From Pseudo-nitzschia pungens (taxonomy: Eukaryota; Bacillariophyta; Bacillariophyceae; Bacillariales; Bacillariaceae), in assembly GCA_037355855.1 (NCBI GenBank), contig CM074762.1, positions 5,750,896-5,814,895 of the forward strand: a DNA stretch of 64,000 bases, given 5' to 3'. The translations under genes and the position numbers were made by a program. Within the stretch, counting starts at the first letter, position 1. The number at the start of each line of letters is the position of its first letter. Shown one piece after another: positions 1 to 8,392 of the stretch. A model generated the notes under the pieces. The model saw only the letters and a list, made by a program, of their open reading frames with translations, made no database searches and had not been told where the DNA came from.

Positions 1-311
1 GAAATTCGTTGAAAATAAAGCATTATGGTCGCACATGGAACCGTTGGATGAAGGTGCCCGCCACGCTAAGTGTCCACGTTGTCTATCCAAAATAGATGGG
101 GGCAATTATAAAACTCACTCTATATACATATATATATACGAAGATCTCACAATGATGGGGCCCGCCACGCTAAGTGTCCACCATGGAAATCCAAAAGGGG
201 GGGGCGCGGCAAATTTTGTCCCCTTTATGATCTACAGAATGTGCGCATTACGAACGATTTGGCGCGCGCGGAAATGGAAATTAACGTTTTTTTTTTTTCC
301 ATAATTTTCCA
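1..311. repeat. Right-hand end of a terminal-inverted-repeat (foldback-type) element, left part outside window
   Basis: The last ~45 bases (about 267-311) run from a GC-rich cgcgcgcgg stretch through an A/T run to ttccataattttcc. The right arm of the complete element at 16998-17534 has the same order (cgcgcgc, aaaatggaaattttcc, T run, ttccataatgttcc), and the phrase ttatggtcgca near position 25 recurs at about 17412. A ~20-bp direct repeat (gcccgccacgctaagtgtcca) occurs at about 56 and 161. The block therefore looks like the right end of a second member of that family, abutting the 5' end of the broken gene that follows. No protein is supported here; the left end and its TSD are outside the window. 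Confidence 0.5.
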
Positions 312-314
312 GGA

Positions 315-841
315 GTGCCAGCTGACTGGAGCTATAGTCCCTCCTTCAAGACGGCCTACCGCAAGAATAGGAAGAAACTACATGCAGCGTGCTACTTAGA
401 CAGGAGATCCTTACAGGCGAGCGACTATCCGGTGATGGTGTTTGGATTACAAGAGACCACGGAATTAGACTCTGCGTTCGATGCAGCATTTTCTCCAGTA
501 AGATCGAGATCTTTTTGGGAGAAGGTTGGAATTGGTCCCTTCACACGAAACTGTCTTGGAGATCGTAACATAGTTCACGAGCTCATGATTTTGCCAAAAG
601 GAGATATCAATGAAGCAAAGGATCCAGCAACGGTGGAGCTTTTGGAACTCAAACGACGAAACACCGTAGCGGTTGAAACGCTGATCGATTTTGGTTTCGA
701 CGGGGACGTGTTTCGGAAGGAAGCACCGCGGAAATCCCACCAGCGAGTTACGAGATCGCAGCGCGTCAGATCCAAGATGCGATTGCAAAGGCAAATACTG
801 CAGGGAAGAAATATATCATTCTAGGCGGAAGACTGCACTAC
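315..841 (+). pseudogene. Gene of unknown function, segment 1 (5'-truncated, one frameshift)
   Basis: Bases 315 to about 715-728 read openly in one frame (contains ADWSYSPSFK, ELMILPKGDINEAKD). From about 728 the protein-like reading moves to another frame (EIPPASYEIAARQIQDAIAK, then KKYIILGGRLHY), so one small indel must lie near 715-730. The frame has no obvious ATG and starts just after the foldback-element end at 311, so the true N-terminus is missing or replaced. The reading continues at 932-1049 and again at 16525-16895 once two inserted elements are removed, which is the main argument that this is a real gene. I do not recognise the family; it could be a host gene or part of an unclassified element. 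Confidence 0.65.
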
Positions 842-931
842 AGAATTCCTATCAGCTGTCCCCCGGCTTCCGTAAAAATGAGTAGTTGGGGATGTAGAAC
901 CGGGGGACAGCTGATAGGAATTTTGTAGTAC
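842..931. mobile_element. Short inverted-repeat element (MITE-like) inside the unknown gene
   Basis: Two ~29-bp arms face each other around a ~35-bp loop: left (about 839-867) reads tacagaattcctatcagctg then cccccgg; right (about 899-927) is its complement ending aggaattttgta. Removing 90 bp (one copy of TAC at 839-841/929-931) rejoins the flanking reading frame exactly. Boundaries are ambiguous: the repeat may be TAC, or an imperfect 4-bp GCAC/GTAC outside TAC...GTA ends. The same termini (ACTACRRAATTCC TATCAGCTG) bound the 2.9-kb element at 25771-28663, so this is probably a non-autonomous relative. Confidence 0.75.
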
Positions 932-1049
932 AACTTTCACGATCAGCGCATTGTGGACAAAAGAGACCGTTGCGAAAAAGAGATCAAAGCAATGAAGTCC
1001 GCAAAGGCTCGTGCGGAAGTATATGCGAGGAAGGAAACGGAGTGTAAAG
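932..1049 (+). pseudogene. Gene of unknown function, segment 2
   Basis: In the frame of the end of segment 1, this stretch reads as a charged, probably helical sequence (NFHDQRIVDKRDRCEKEIKA, then MKSAKARAEVYARKETECK) without a stop. It ends at the 4-bp AAAG target site of the copia-1 insertion. Codon AAA at 1046-1048 plus G1049 joins directly to CG at 16525-16526, giving an uninterrupted frame into segment 3. Confidence 0.65.
1046..1049. repeat. Target-site duplication of copia-1, left copy (AAAG)
   Basis: AAAG precedes the 5' LTR and recurs at 16521-16524 after the 3' LTR. A fifth base would mismatch (T versus A). Collapsing the two copies restores the reading frame of the interrupted gene, which independently supports these element boundaries. 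Confidence 0.75.
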
Positions 1050-1401
1050 TATGAAGATATCCAGTGTGCTACCATCTGTGCTAAGGCTCCAGTGTAGGAG
1101 AATGTACTGGGGCTACAGTCAGCAGCCTCCAGCAGTAGCTGACTAACAGGTGCTGAGCTGAGTGCTAGGCTGTGTGCTAATTGGTAGCATACAGGCTTAG
1201 CAGCAGGCTTAGCAGCAGGCTTAGCAACAGGCTTAGCAGCAGGCTTAGCAACAGGCTTAGCAGCAGACCTATATCCTACTATCCTGTTTAGTATGGATGC
1301 TAGCAGAGTTTACTAGGGTCGCCGCGTACGATTTGTACCAATCGTACGTACCCCGAGTAAAGCACCTGTTATGGTGTAGCTAGTAAATGCTACAGGGTTA
1401 G
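1050..1401 (+). repeat. Copia-1 5' LTR, left part
   Basis: Matches 15560-15932 of the 3' LTR. It begins TATGAAG (the same start as at 15560 and at 40286 in copia-2) and contains a 12-bp tandem repeat (caggcttagcaa/caggcttagcag, about 1190-1265). It has fewer repeat units than the 3' LTR. It is interrupted at 1401/1402 by gypsy-1 and resumes at 6757-6762. Confidence 0.9.
1397..1401. repeat. Target-site duplication of gypsy-1, left copy (GTTAG)
   Basis: GTTAG at 1397-1401 recurs at 6757-6761 directly after the second LTR. The uninterrupted copia-1 3' LTR has a single copy (tacagggttagggttgc), proving the insertion point. Confidence 0.95.
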
Positions 1402-1586
1402 TGCCGTGCACCGGAATACAGTCACGAGTCTACTCGGGACTGGATTAAGGTTGAGGATAAATTAGCGAGGCGTTGGAATCGCCGATTCCAAATGCCTATC
1501 GAAAGCAATAGCAATAGACTAATCGATAGAGCTCACAATTTGCATATCACTACTATTCTAATCACTAGTAGACCCGGGGTATGGCA
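1402..1586 (+). repeat. Gypsy-1 5' LTR (185 bp)
   Basis: Starts tgccgtgcaccgg and ends ggggtatggca, identical to 6572-6756. It is short for a gypsy LTR. Promoter and polyadenylation signals are expected inside, but I see no convincing TATA box. Confidence 0.95.
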
Positions 1587-1600
1587 TGATTTTAAAATCA
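1587..1600 (+). promoter_or_regulatory. Perfect 14-bp palindrome at the primer-binding position of gypsy-1
   Basis: TGATTTTAAAATCA begins at the first base after the 5' LTR and is its own reverse complement. A tRNA primer-binding site is expected here. The palindrome suggests instead (or in addition) self-pairing or RNA dimerisation. The other three gypsy elements in the window have the same arrangement with different sequence. Confidence 0.6.
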
Positions 1601-1612
1601 AGCTGAGCGCTG

Positions 1613-3274
1613 ATGACCATGAGCAGAAAGGTACCGATCGACCAAGGCGCCGACGGGACCAAAAGACTGCCAAAAATGGAGGCGCAAAGAAGCAAAACAG
1701 GGAGAAGGATATCCAGTGTCTGCAGCACAAGGAAGACCGACCCCAGCAACTGTTGGCGCCCAAAGAAGGGAGCAACAGCAGCAACAGAGACACCTAAGGA
1801 CCCAAACAGGACCATGGTCGACAACAAGAATAATCGAAAAATTCGAAAATACAAACTGAAACCCTTCAACGTCACACGGGAGGACTGGCCGGAAGACGCC
1901 ACCACCGTAAAGATGAATGTAGACAGCGAACAAGGTGGAATCGCATTCAGCGACTACCTGAAGGTTCTCAATGGTACTGAAAGACCAGAACTCTTCCTTA
2001 TCTGGAAGAGAGACTTTGACCAGAAAATTGCTGGCAATGACAAACTCAACGGGGACCAGAAATTGGAGGTCCTACAGAGAATCCTCTCTATTGAGGCACT
2101 CGGACTTGTCCAGCGAACGCTCGCACGGACCTACTTGGCCGAACCGACCCACAAGGTCCATCACACCAGACACGTACAGAAAAAGATCCAAGAGATCGAG
2201 CAAAGGGACCAAGCAAACATCCTGCTATCAATGGGGCAAGACGCCACCGAAACTCCCACGGGAGCCTCCAAGGAGACGGCAAAGGAGCAAGCTCCAAACG
2301 CCGACAAAACCGACACAGCCAAGGCGAGCTCGGACAAAGAATCGGAGACCGACACCCTCGAGTCTCCAATCCCAAAGAAAAAGGTCGCAAGCGCCCTCAT
2401 CCAGTACTACCAATCCCAGGAGTACAGAAAGGATGTCATCGAGGAATGCATGCATGCCCTCAAACTCAAAATCTTTGGCAATGACCAACACGGCAAGCGC
2501 TCGTATATCGTCCTCCGCCGATTCATGCGAGGCATGCGCGTGGACCTCAAACATGGCATTAGAGCCTGGGCCAACCGAATGGCCGAACTCCAAAGCTACC
2601 TCCCAGATTGCCTCTGGGAATGTGGCAGTGACCAAATGGAAACACCAAGAAGTTTCACCCAAGGAGAAATGAAGGAAATCCTAGATGCCAACATGACCCA
2701 CTCCCAACGCGAGAAGCTGGAGCACATCAGTTGGGACCTCTACACCCACTCCTTTAACACCACTATCGACAAGCTCGAAAACCTGGAAATCACCATCCGG
2801 AAGGAAGCACTAATGCAACAACGCATCACCGACCTCGAAAAGCAGACCGGCGTCACCAAGAAGACCCCCAAGGCCGCATCTGGGGGAGGAACCCACCACG
2901 GGAAATCCCCTGGCAAAAAGAAGCGCCCTGTGGACAACAGCAACAAACAGCTATGCAAGACCTGTGGCAAGGTCCATGCCGGCAAATGCTGGAAACTAAC
3001 CGGTGGTCCCCACAAGAAGGGGAAGTTCGACCGGGAAACCATCAACCTGCTCAAGGAGCACTTTGTGGCAAAAGAACAAGACTCAGACACTGAGCAACAC
3101 TCCAAACCCCACTGGGGACGGAACCTATCGAACCACGAGTACTCTTATGTACTGGCCACGGCCCAAGCTGACCACGAAGTCTCCGATGACGAGATCGACA
3201 TCTCCGAACGGGAACTCAAAGAGTACAGAAGAAAGTACAGAAAGACCTTTAAAAAGAAAGGATCCCACAACTGA
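1613..3274 (+). CDS. gag: Gypsy-1 Gag polyprotein
   Basis: Predicted 553-residue Gag, expected to bind element RNA and form the virus-like particle. The first ATG in frame is used; a second start at about residue 68 (MVDNKNNRK) is equally plausible because the first ~65 residues are low-complexity and basic. The middle is rich in charged helices. A retroviral-type zinc knuckle with three Cys and one His (CKTCGKVHAGKC) lies near residue 450 and is followed by a basic/acidic tail. The frame ends with TGA at 3272-3274, immediately followed in the same frame by Pol, so Gag is probably also the N-terminal part of a readthrough Gag-Pol. Confidence 0.85.
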   Translation: MTMSRKVPIDQGADGTKRLPKMEAQRSKTGRRISSVCSTRKTDPSNCWRPKKGATAATETPKDPNRTMVDNKNNRKIRKYKLKPFNVTREDWPEDATTVKMNVDSEQGGIAFSDYLKVLNGTERPELFLIWKRDFDQKIAGNDKLNGDQKLEVLQRILSIEALGLVQRTLARTYLAEPTHKVHHTRHVQKKIQEIEQRDQANILLSMGQDATETPTGASKETAKEQAPNADKTDTAKASSDKESETDTLESPIPKKKVASALIQYYQSQEYRKDVIEECMHALKLKIFGNDQHGKRSYIVLRRFMRGMRVDLKHGIRAWANRMAELQSYLPDCLWECGSDQMETPRSFTQGEMKEILDANMTHSQREKLEHISWDLYTHSFNTTIDKLENLEITIRKEALMQQRITDLEKQTGVTKKTPKAASGGGTHHGKSPGKKKRPVDNSNKQLCKTCGKVHAGKCWKLTGGPHKKGKFDRETINLLKEHFVAKEQDSDTEQHSKPHWGRNLSNHEYSYVLATAQADHEVSDDEIDISERELKEYRRKYRKTFKKKGSHN

Positions 3275-6200
3275 ATGGCTTCTGATACCATCCACACCGG
3301 ACCGCGCGTAATCAACCGATTCGCAGACGTCTGTGTGGAGGTATTGGACCACAAGGGAAGGGGGAGGATGCTCCGGGGCCTACTCGACTCCGGGTGCTCC
3401 AAATCCATCATACTAAGGCACTTTGTCAACCGAAGTCAACTAACGAACCGAGACCAAAGATCTGTCACCTACAACACATATGGAGGCAAGTTCAGAACCA
3501 AGTCTGCGGCTTCAGTGGGACTAAGGCTGATAGAATTTTCAAACTCCAAGACCATTCAATGGACCTTCCAAGTGGATGAGTATCATCACCATGAGGAAGT
3601 ACCCTATGACATGATTATAGGATCCGATCTAATGGCACAACTGGGACTGGATATAAAATACAGCTCCCGTACGATCGAATGGCAGGGTGACTCTATTCCC
3701 ATGAAGGGGATGGGGGAGCTCTCTGACCCGGACAAATGTGAGGCAGTATTCTTTGCCAACACACAAAGTCCAATCCTCCAACAAGAGGAAGAAAGGCAAG
3801 CCAAAATCTTGGACGCAGACTACTCCAAAGTCGATATAGACGCCATGGTCAATGACCTGGAGATTACGGACGCGTCCAAGGAAGCCCTGAAGAAAACACT
3901 GAAGAAATTCCCAACACTCTTTGGAGGAGGATTGGGTCTGCTCAAAAATATAGAACCGGTGTCCATTGAACTCCAACCAGGGGTCAAACCGGTCCGGCAG
4001 AGGTACTATTCTGTACCCCATGCCTTTGAACAGGCACTCCGAAAGGAGATCACCAGGCTCTGTGATATTGGAGTCCTGGAAAAACTCCCCCACGATGACG
4101 ACTCACCGTGGGCATCCCCTACCTTCTGTCAACCCAAGAAGACAGGGGACATTCGCGTCCTAACCGACTTTCGAAAGATGAACGCAGCCATCCAACGAAA
4201 ACCATTCCCACTACCACGAATAGGGGAAACGATCCAAAGACTACAAAAGTTCAAGTCAGCTACGGCGCTTGACTTGTCCCAGGGATATTATACCATTCCC
4301 ATTTGCAAGGAGAGCCAGAAGATCTGCTCTACCATTTTACCATGGGGAAAATATGCCTACAAACGATTGGCAATGGGAATTGCATGTGCACCCGATATCT
4401 TCCAGTCAGTCATGATGAACCTCCTAGGGGACCTGGACTATGTCCTGGTCTATATTGATGATATTCTCATCATCCAGCGAGAAGGGGAATCCGAACAGGA
4501 TCACCTCAGCAAAATAGATACAGTCCTACAAAGACTGGACGATGCTGGCTTCCGAGCCAACCTCAGAAAATCCTTTTTCATGCAAAAAGAAGTGGAATAT
4601 CTGGGATTTCTGTTAACAACAGAAGGCATTCAGCCCCAGCCAAAGAAACTGGAGGCGATGAAGCGACTAGAAGCCCCCAAGAACACCAAGCAACTCAAGA
4701 TGTTTCTTGGAATGGTAAACTTTTACAGGGACATGTGGAAGCGCCGCTCCCACATCCTAGCCCCTCTGAACAAACTCGCAGGGAAAAAGGGCAAAATGAA
4801 CTGGTATTGGGGTCCAGCAGAGCAGAAAGCTTTCATGGAGGCGAAGAGGATGCTCGCAGACGAAGCAAAGCTTGCATTCCCAGACTTTACGAAACCATTT
4901 CATCTCTACTCAGACGCCAGCGACAGGCAACTGGGAGCAACTGTATGCCAAGATGGCAAGCCCCTTGGTTTCTACACCCGGAAGCTGAACTCGGCGCAGC
5001 TCAACTACACTGTTGGAGAAAAAGAACTCCTGGGCATAGTAGAAGGGCTAAAGGCGTTCGAAGGAATCCTACGAGGACAAGATGTGATTATTCACACAGA
5101 CCACCTTAACCTGCTCTATCAGCAGATGCCCACCCAAAGGATGGTCCGGTGGAGACTCCTCATGGAGGAGTTCCACCCGGTAGTCAAGCATGTGGCTGGC
5201 AAAGACAACGATGCAGCAGATGCACTATCACGACTGGATATTACGGATGACCCAGCAGATACGGTGGAATGGCTACCACCAAATAAGCCCCTCACCTACA
5301 CGGATGAGGAAGAGCACCTCCGGCAACTCCTATTCCCGCTTGGAGAAGCGCCGGAAGAATTCCAGGGCAATAGTGCATTCCCACTTGCCCCGGACATGAT
5401 TCAGTTCTACCAGCAAAAGGACACAGGAATCATGAGTGCTCTGGAAAAAGACAATCGACTAACCACCAAAATGGTGGAAGGTTACAGCCTAATCCACAAA
5501 GAAGGAAAGATTCTGATTCCCGACAAACTCAAGGACAGAGTCATGGAATGGTACCACAGCATGTTGGTCCATCCCGGAGAAAAGAGAATGGAACAGAGCA
5601 TACGCTCAGTGTTCACCTGGAAAGGCCTACGGAAGGACGTTCAGGACCTCTGCAAACACTGCCACACGTGTCAGATGTTTAAGAAGAGTGGCCGGAAGAA
5701 GTATGGACTACTACCGGAAAAAGCAGCTGAGGTCACCAAATGGCAGAGGGTCAATGTGGACCTCTGGGGACCTGCAACTGTCCACAACAAAAATGGTAAA
5801 GACTACCAAATCCATGTCCTCACCATGGTGGACCCAGTGACCGGATGGTTTGAACTGGCTCACCTGAAGGACTCCCCAAATGCAGCAGAAACTCAACGAT
5901 TGTTGGACAGTACCTGGCTGGCAAGATATCCGCGCCCAAAGGAAATTGGCTTTGATGGCGGGAGTGAGTTCAAAGCAGAGTTCCAAGAGCTCTGCGAGAA
6001 CATGGGGATGAAAAGAAAGCCCAGTGGGGCTTGGAACCCACAATCCAACTCGGTGTTGGAAAGGATCCATCAGGTATTAAAGGACTGTCTGTTGTCCTTC
6101 AACCTAGAAAACAGGGACCTCCACGAGGAGGACCCTTTTGAGGAATTCACCACCAAGGCAGCATATGCTATCAGAAGCGCCATCCATACCACCCTGGGGT

Positions 6201-6547
6201 ACTCCCCAGCGCAACTAGTGTTTGGTCGAGACATGTTCATGCCGGTGAACTTCCCAGTGGATTGGGAAACAATCCAAGCAAGGAAGCAGAAAAGCATCCA
6301 CAAGAGCAACATCAGGGAAAACCAGAAGAGGATCCCCCATGTCTATAAAGAAGGAGACTATGTCACCCTGGAAAGGAAGGGCATTATTCCGAAACTATCC
6401 TTCCCATGGCAAGGACCTTACAAGGTGCTCAAGGCCCATGATAATGGAACTGTAACTATTGAAACTGCTCCTTTTGTAACTGACCGGGTTAACATCAGGA
6501 GAGTCCATCCCTATTATTGCAGGGATAGCCCTGAACCAGAGAAGTAA
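3275..6547 (+). CDS. pol: Gypsy-1 Pol polyprotein (protease, RT, RNase H, integrase)
   Basis: 1090 residues, uninterrupted. The aspartic protease motif LLDSG is at residues 37-41; the reverse transcriptase catalytic box YIDD is at 393-396; RNase H begins at YSDAS (546-550) with a second acidic site IHTD (607-610). The integrase has an HHCC zinc-binding region (His near 761 and 767, Cys 794/797) and a D,D,E core with Asp830, Asp895 and Glu930 in NVDLWG, GFDGGS and NSVLER. The order RT-RNH-IN marks Ty3/gypsy. The frame starts directly after the Gag TGA with ATG, so either stop readthrough or reinitiation could express it; readthrough fits the other elements here. Confidence 0.93.
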   Translation: MASDTIHTGPRVINRFADVCVEVLDHKGRGRMLRGLLDSGCSKSIILRHFVNRSQLTNRDQRSVTYNTYGGKFRTKSAASVGLRLIEFSNSKTIQWTFQVDEYHHHEEVPYDMIIGSDLMAQLGLDIKYSSRTIEWQGDSIPMKGMGELSDPDKCEAVFFANTQSPILQQEEERQAKILDADYSKVDIDAMVNDLEITDASKEALKKTLKKFPTLFGGGLGLLKNIEPVSIELQPGVKPVRQRYYSVPHAFEQALRKEITRLCDIGVLEKLPHDDDSPWASPTFCQPKKTGDIRVLTDFRKMNAAIQRKPFPLPRIGETIQRLQKFKSATALDLSQGYYTIPICKESQKICSTILPWGKYAYKRLAMGIACAPDIFQSVMMNLLGDLDYVLVYIDDILIIQREGESEQDHLSKIDTVLQRLDDAGFRANLRKSFFMQKEVEYLGFLLTTEGIQPQPKKLEAMKRLEAPKNTKQLKMFLGMVNFYRDMWKRRSHILAPLNKLAGKKGKMNWYWGPAEQKAFMEAKRMLADEAKLAFPDFTKPFHLYSDASDRQLGATVCQDGKPLGFYTRKLNSAQLNYTVGEKELLGIVEGLKAFEGILRGQDVIIHTDHLNLLYQQMPTQRMVRWRLLMEEFHPVVKHVAGKDNDAADALSRLDITDDPADTVEWLPPNKPLTYTDEEEHLRQLLFPLGEAPEEFQGNSAFPLAPDMIQFYQQKDTGIMSALEKDNRLTTKMVEGYSLIHKEGKILIPDKLKDRVMEWYHSMLVHPGEKRMEQSIRSVFTWKGLRKDVQDLCKHCHTCQMFKKSGRKKYGLLPEKAAEVTKWQRVNVDLWGPATVHNKNGKDYQIHVLTMVDPVTGWFELAHLKDSPNAAETQRLLDSTWLARYPRPKEIGFDGGSEFKAEFQELCENMGMKRKPSGAWNPQSNSVLERIHQVLKDCLLSFNLENRDLHEEDPFEEFTTKAAYAIRSAIHTTLGYSPAQLVFGRDMFMPVNFPVDWETIQARKQKSIHKSNIRENQKRIPHVYKEGDYVTLERKGIIPKLSFPWQGPYKVLKAHDNGTVTIETAPFVTDRVNIRRVHPYYCRDSPEPEK

Positions 6548-6557
6548 TTGTTACAGT

Positions 6558-6571
6558 ACCATGGAGGAGCA
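6558..6571 (+). promoter_or_regulatory. Possible polypurine tract of gypsy-1
   Basis: The bases directly before the 3' LTR read accatggaggagca. The GGAGGAG part is the purine-rich run expected to prime plus-strand synthesis. It is short and interrupted, so the call rests mainly on position. Confidence 0.4.
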
Positions 6572-6756
6572 TGCCGTGCACCGGAATACAGTCACGAGTC
6601 TACTCGGGACTGGATTAAGGTTGAGGATAAATTAGCGAGGCGTTGGAATCGCCGATTCCAAATGCCTATCGAAAGCAATAGCAATAGACTAATCGATAGA
6701 GCTCACAATTTGCATATCACTACTATTCTAATCACTAGTAGACCCGGGGTATGGCA
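6572..6756 (+). repeat. Gypsy-1 3' LTR (185 bp)
   Basis: Identical by eye to 1402-1586 and followed by the second GTTAG at 6757-6761. Confidence 0.95.
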
Positions 6757-7349
6757 GTTAGGGTTGCTAATGCTACGAGATACTGAAAGATGCTAACCTA
6801 CCATGATACCATTGCTAAGGTACGATGCTACCGCCGGGGTCGGGTCATTGGTGTATAATATATACCATGACGGGATACCCGGCCCAAACAGTTACCAAAC
6901 GTGCTAGCACACGATTCGATCTAATTAATCGGAGATACCTACGATACTCCGATACGGTATGCTACTCGTAGGATACAGTACCAGAGCTACAGGAGCGCTG
7001 TTATTATACGAGTTAGCGAGTTAGCGAATCGATGTCACGATACGATACAGAGCTGAGCGCTTTGGCTCAGCTCCCCTTTTATTCACTCTTTCTTTTATAC
7101 TCTAAAATAAACACGCCTATCATGCCCTCCTATCGATCGATTCCGATGTACCTCTAGGGAAGTGCCTTGTATTGCTTGAGCGTATGCAATAGACCTTGCT
7201 TGAACAGTCCACTGTAGACTCACGATTTGCCAGGACTTTATGTATTATTATTGTTAAGGCTATCGCCTATTTTTCCAGTACGCAGTACGAGATAATTCAT
7301 ATCTACGATTAAGTTCCCCGAAGGCCGCTGACGAGCGGATATCAACTCA
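6757..7349 (+). repeat. Copia-1 5' LTR, right part (with GTTAG duplicate)
   Basis: Resumes at gttagggttgctaatgc and matches 15928-16520, ending gatatcaactca. It includes a short inverted repeat around gagctgagcgctttggctcagctc, possibly a transcript hairpin. Differences from the 3' LTR are a few single bases. Confidence 0.9.
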
Positions 7350-8392
7350 GTTTATCAGACCCACCGCTCGACCCACTACGAACCGGGACGCCGGCTAGAG
7401 CGTGTGAAGAAACCCAGCTGGCTGATCACCACTGGCATCCATGCCTACACTTGGATGTAAAACCTCAGCTGAAAACTGGACCAGCAGCTGACATCGCGAG
7501 ATCCCTGATGTTAATGGGGAGCCCTTCCCTAGACCCGCGAAACGACCGGAGCCCACACATCCACCTCTGGGGCCTGTTTATACAGTAGATGAGTATCATG
7601 GTGGCTCCATGGAGGCTCAGTCCGGTGGGGAAGGAGCAAGACGGACGTGGAGAAAGCAACGTCCATGATTCCCTGTTATTTCTTTACAGGATTCAAGGGG
7701 ACGTTTGCTGGGGATGGGACAACACTGGAAGAAGAATTTTCATGGAGACAGACCACCACGGACTTTCCAGTGAGAACAGTTATATCCAACAGAACAATGG
7801 ACATGACGTCAGTCCCATCCAAAACAACGAGGCGCAGACAACCTCGAACCTGCTATACCATCGATTTTGATTTTAGCCAAGGGAATTTGGAATCAGACAA
7901 GCCAAGAACCCTGAGATCTGTCATATCTCAGAATCAAATCGATTGGTCCAGAGCAGAGCAGAAAGACCGAATAGAATTCTTCTCTTTTTGGTCGTAACCA
8001 ACCATCGAATCGGAACCATCGATGTGGATACCTTTTTAGCCAACCATCGAATCGAAACCATCGATGTGGATACCTTTTTAGACGTCGGCACGAAACAGTT
8101 GACATGGAAACGCTGACGTGATACCTTTTCTTCTTTCGAAACTATCGAAACGGCATTGGTATTGCCGACACGTGACATCCGATCGACACCGACCATCGAT
8201 TCGGATGTTCCTTTCGGAATTGTCGACACGGGACAATCGATACTGTCGACACGGAAACGTCGACACGATACCTTTTCTTTTGGCCGTCATCGATACAGAC
8301 CTTCGATCGACAACTTGGATGGAAACAGTCCCCACCACAAAAGAATTTGGTTTAGAAACTGAAGCAAATTAGGTAATCAAAGCAAGACAACC
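7350..8392 (+). other. Copia-1 leader, including a possible iMet-like primer-binding site
   Basis: About 1 kb of untranslated sequence between the 5' LTR and gag, also present in copia-2 (41213-42099). Just inside the LTR it reads gtttatcagacccacc, which partly matches the TGGTATCAGAGC primer site of many copia elements; this is a weak inference. About 7995-8300 contains diverged direct repeats of accatcgaatcggaacc and ggataccttttta. Unlike the gypsy elements, there is no palindrome at the LTR edge. No protein is supported. Confidence 0.6.

Larger units (their letters stand above)
1402..6756 (+). mobile_element. Intact Ty3/gypsy retrotransposon (gypsy-1)
   Basis: It has 185-bp LTRs (1402-1586, 6572-6756) starting TG and ending CA, identical over their whole length by eye, and a 5-bp TSD GTTAG. 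Gag (1613-3274) and Pol (3275-6547) are both uninterrupted and lie in the same frame, with one TGA between them. Pol order is protease, reverse transcriptase, RNase H, integrase, which defines Ty3/gypsy. No envelope frame is present. Identical LTRs and intact frames indicate a very recent insertion, later than copia-1, whose LTR it splits. Confidence 0.95.

Noticed and set aside
286..314. T-rich tract followed by ttttccag as an intron 3' splice site for the unknown gene
   Set aside because: The same T-run and ttccataat.ttcc sequence is the terminal repeat of the foldback family at 17534, so the splice-site look is probably coincidental.
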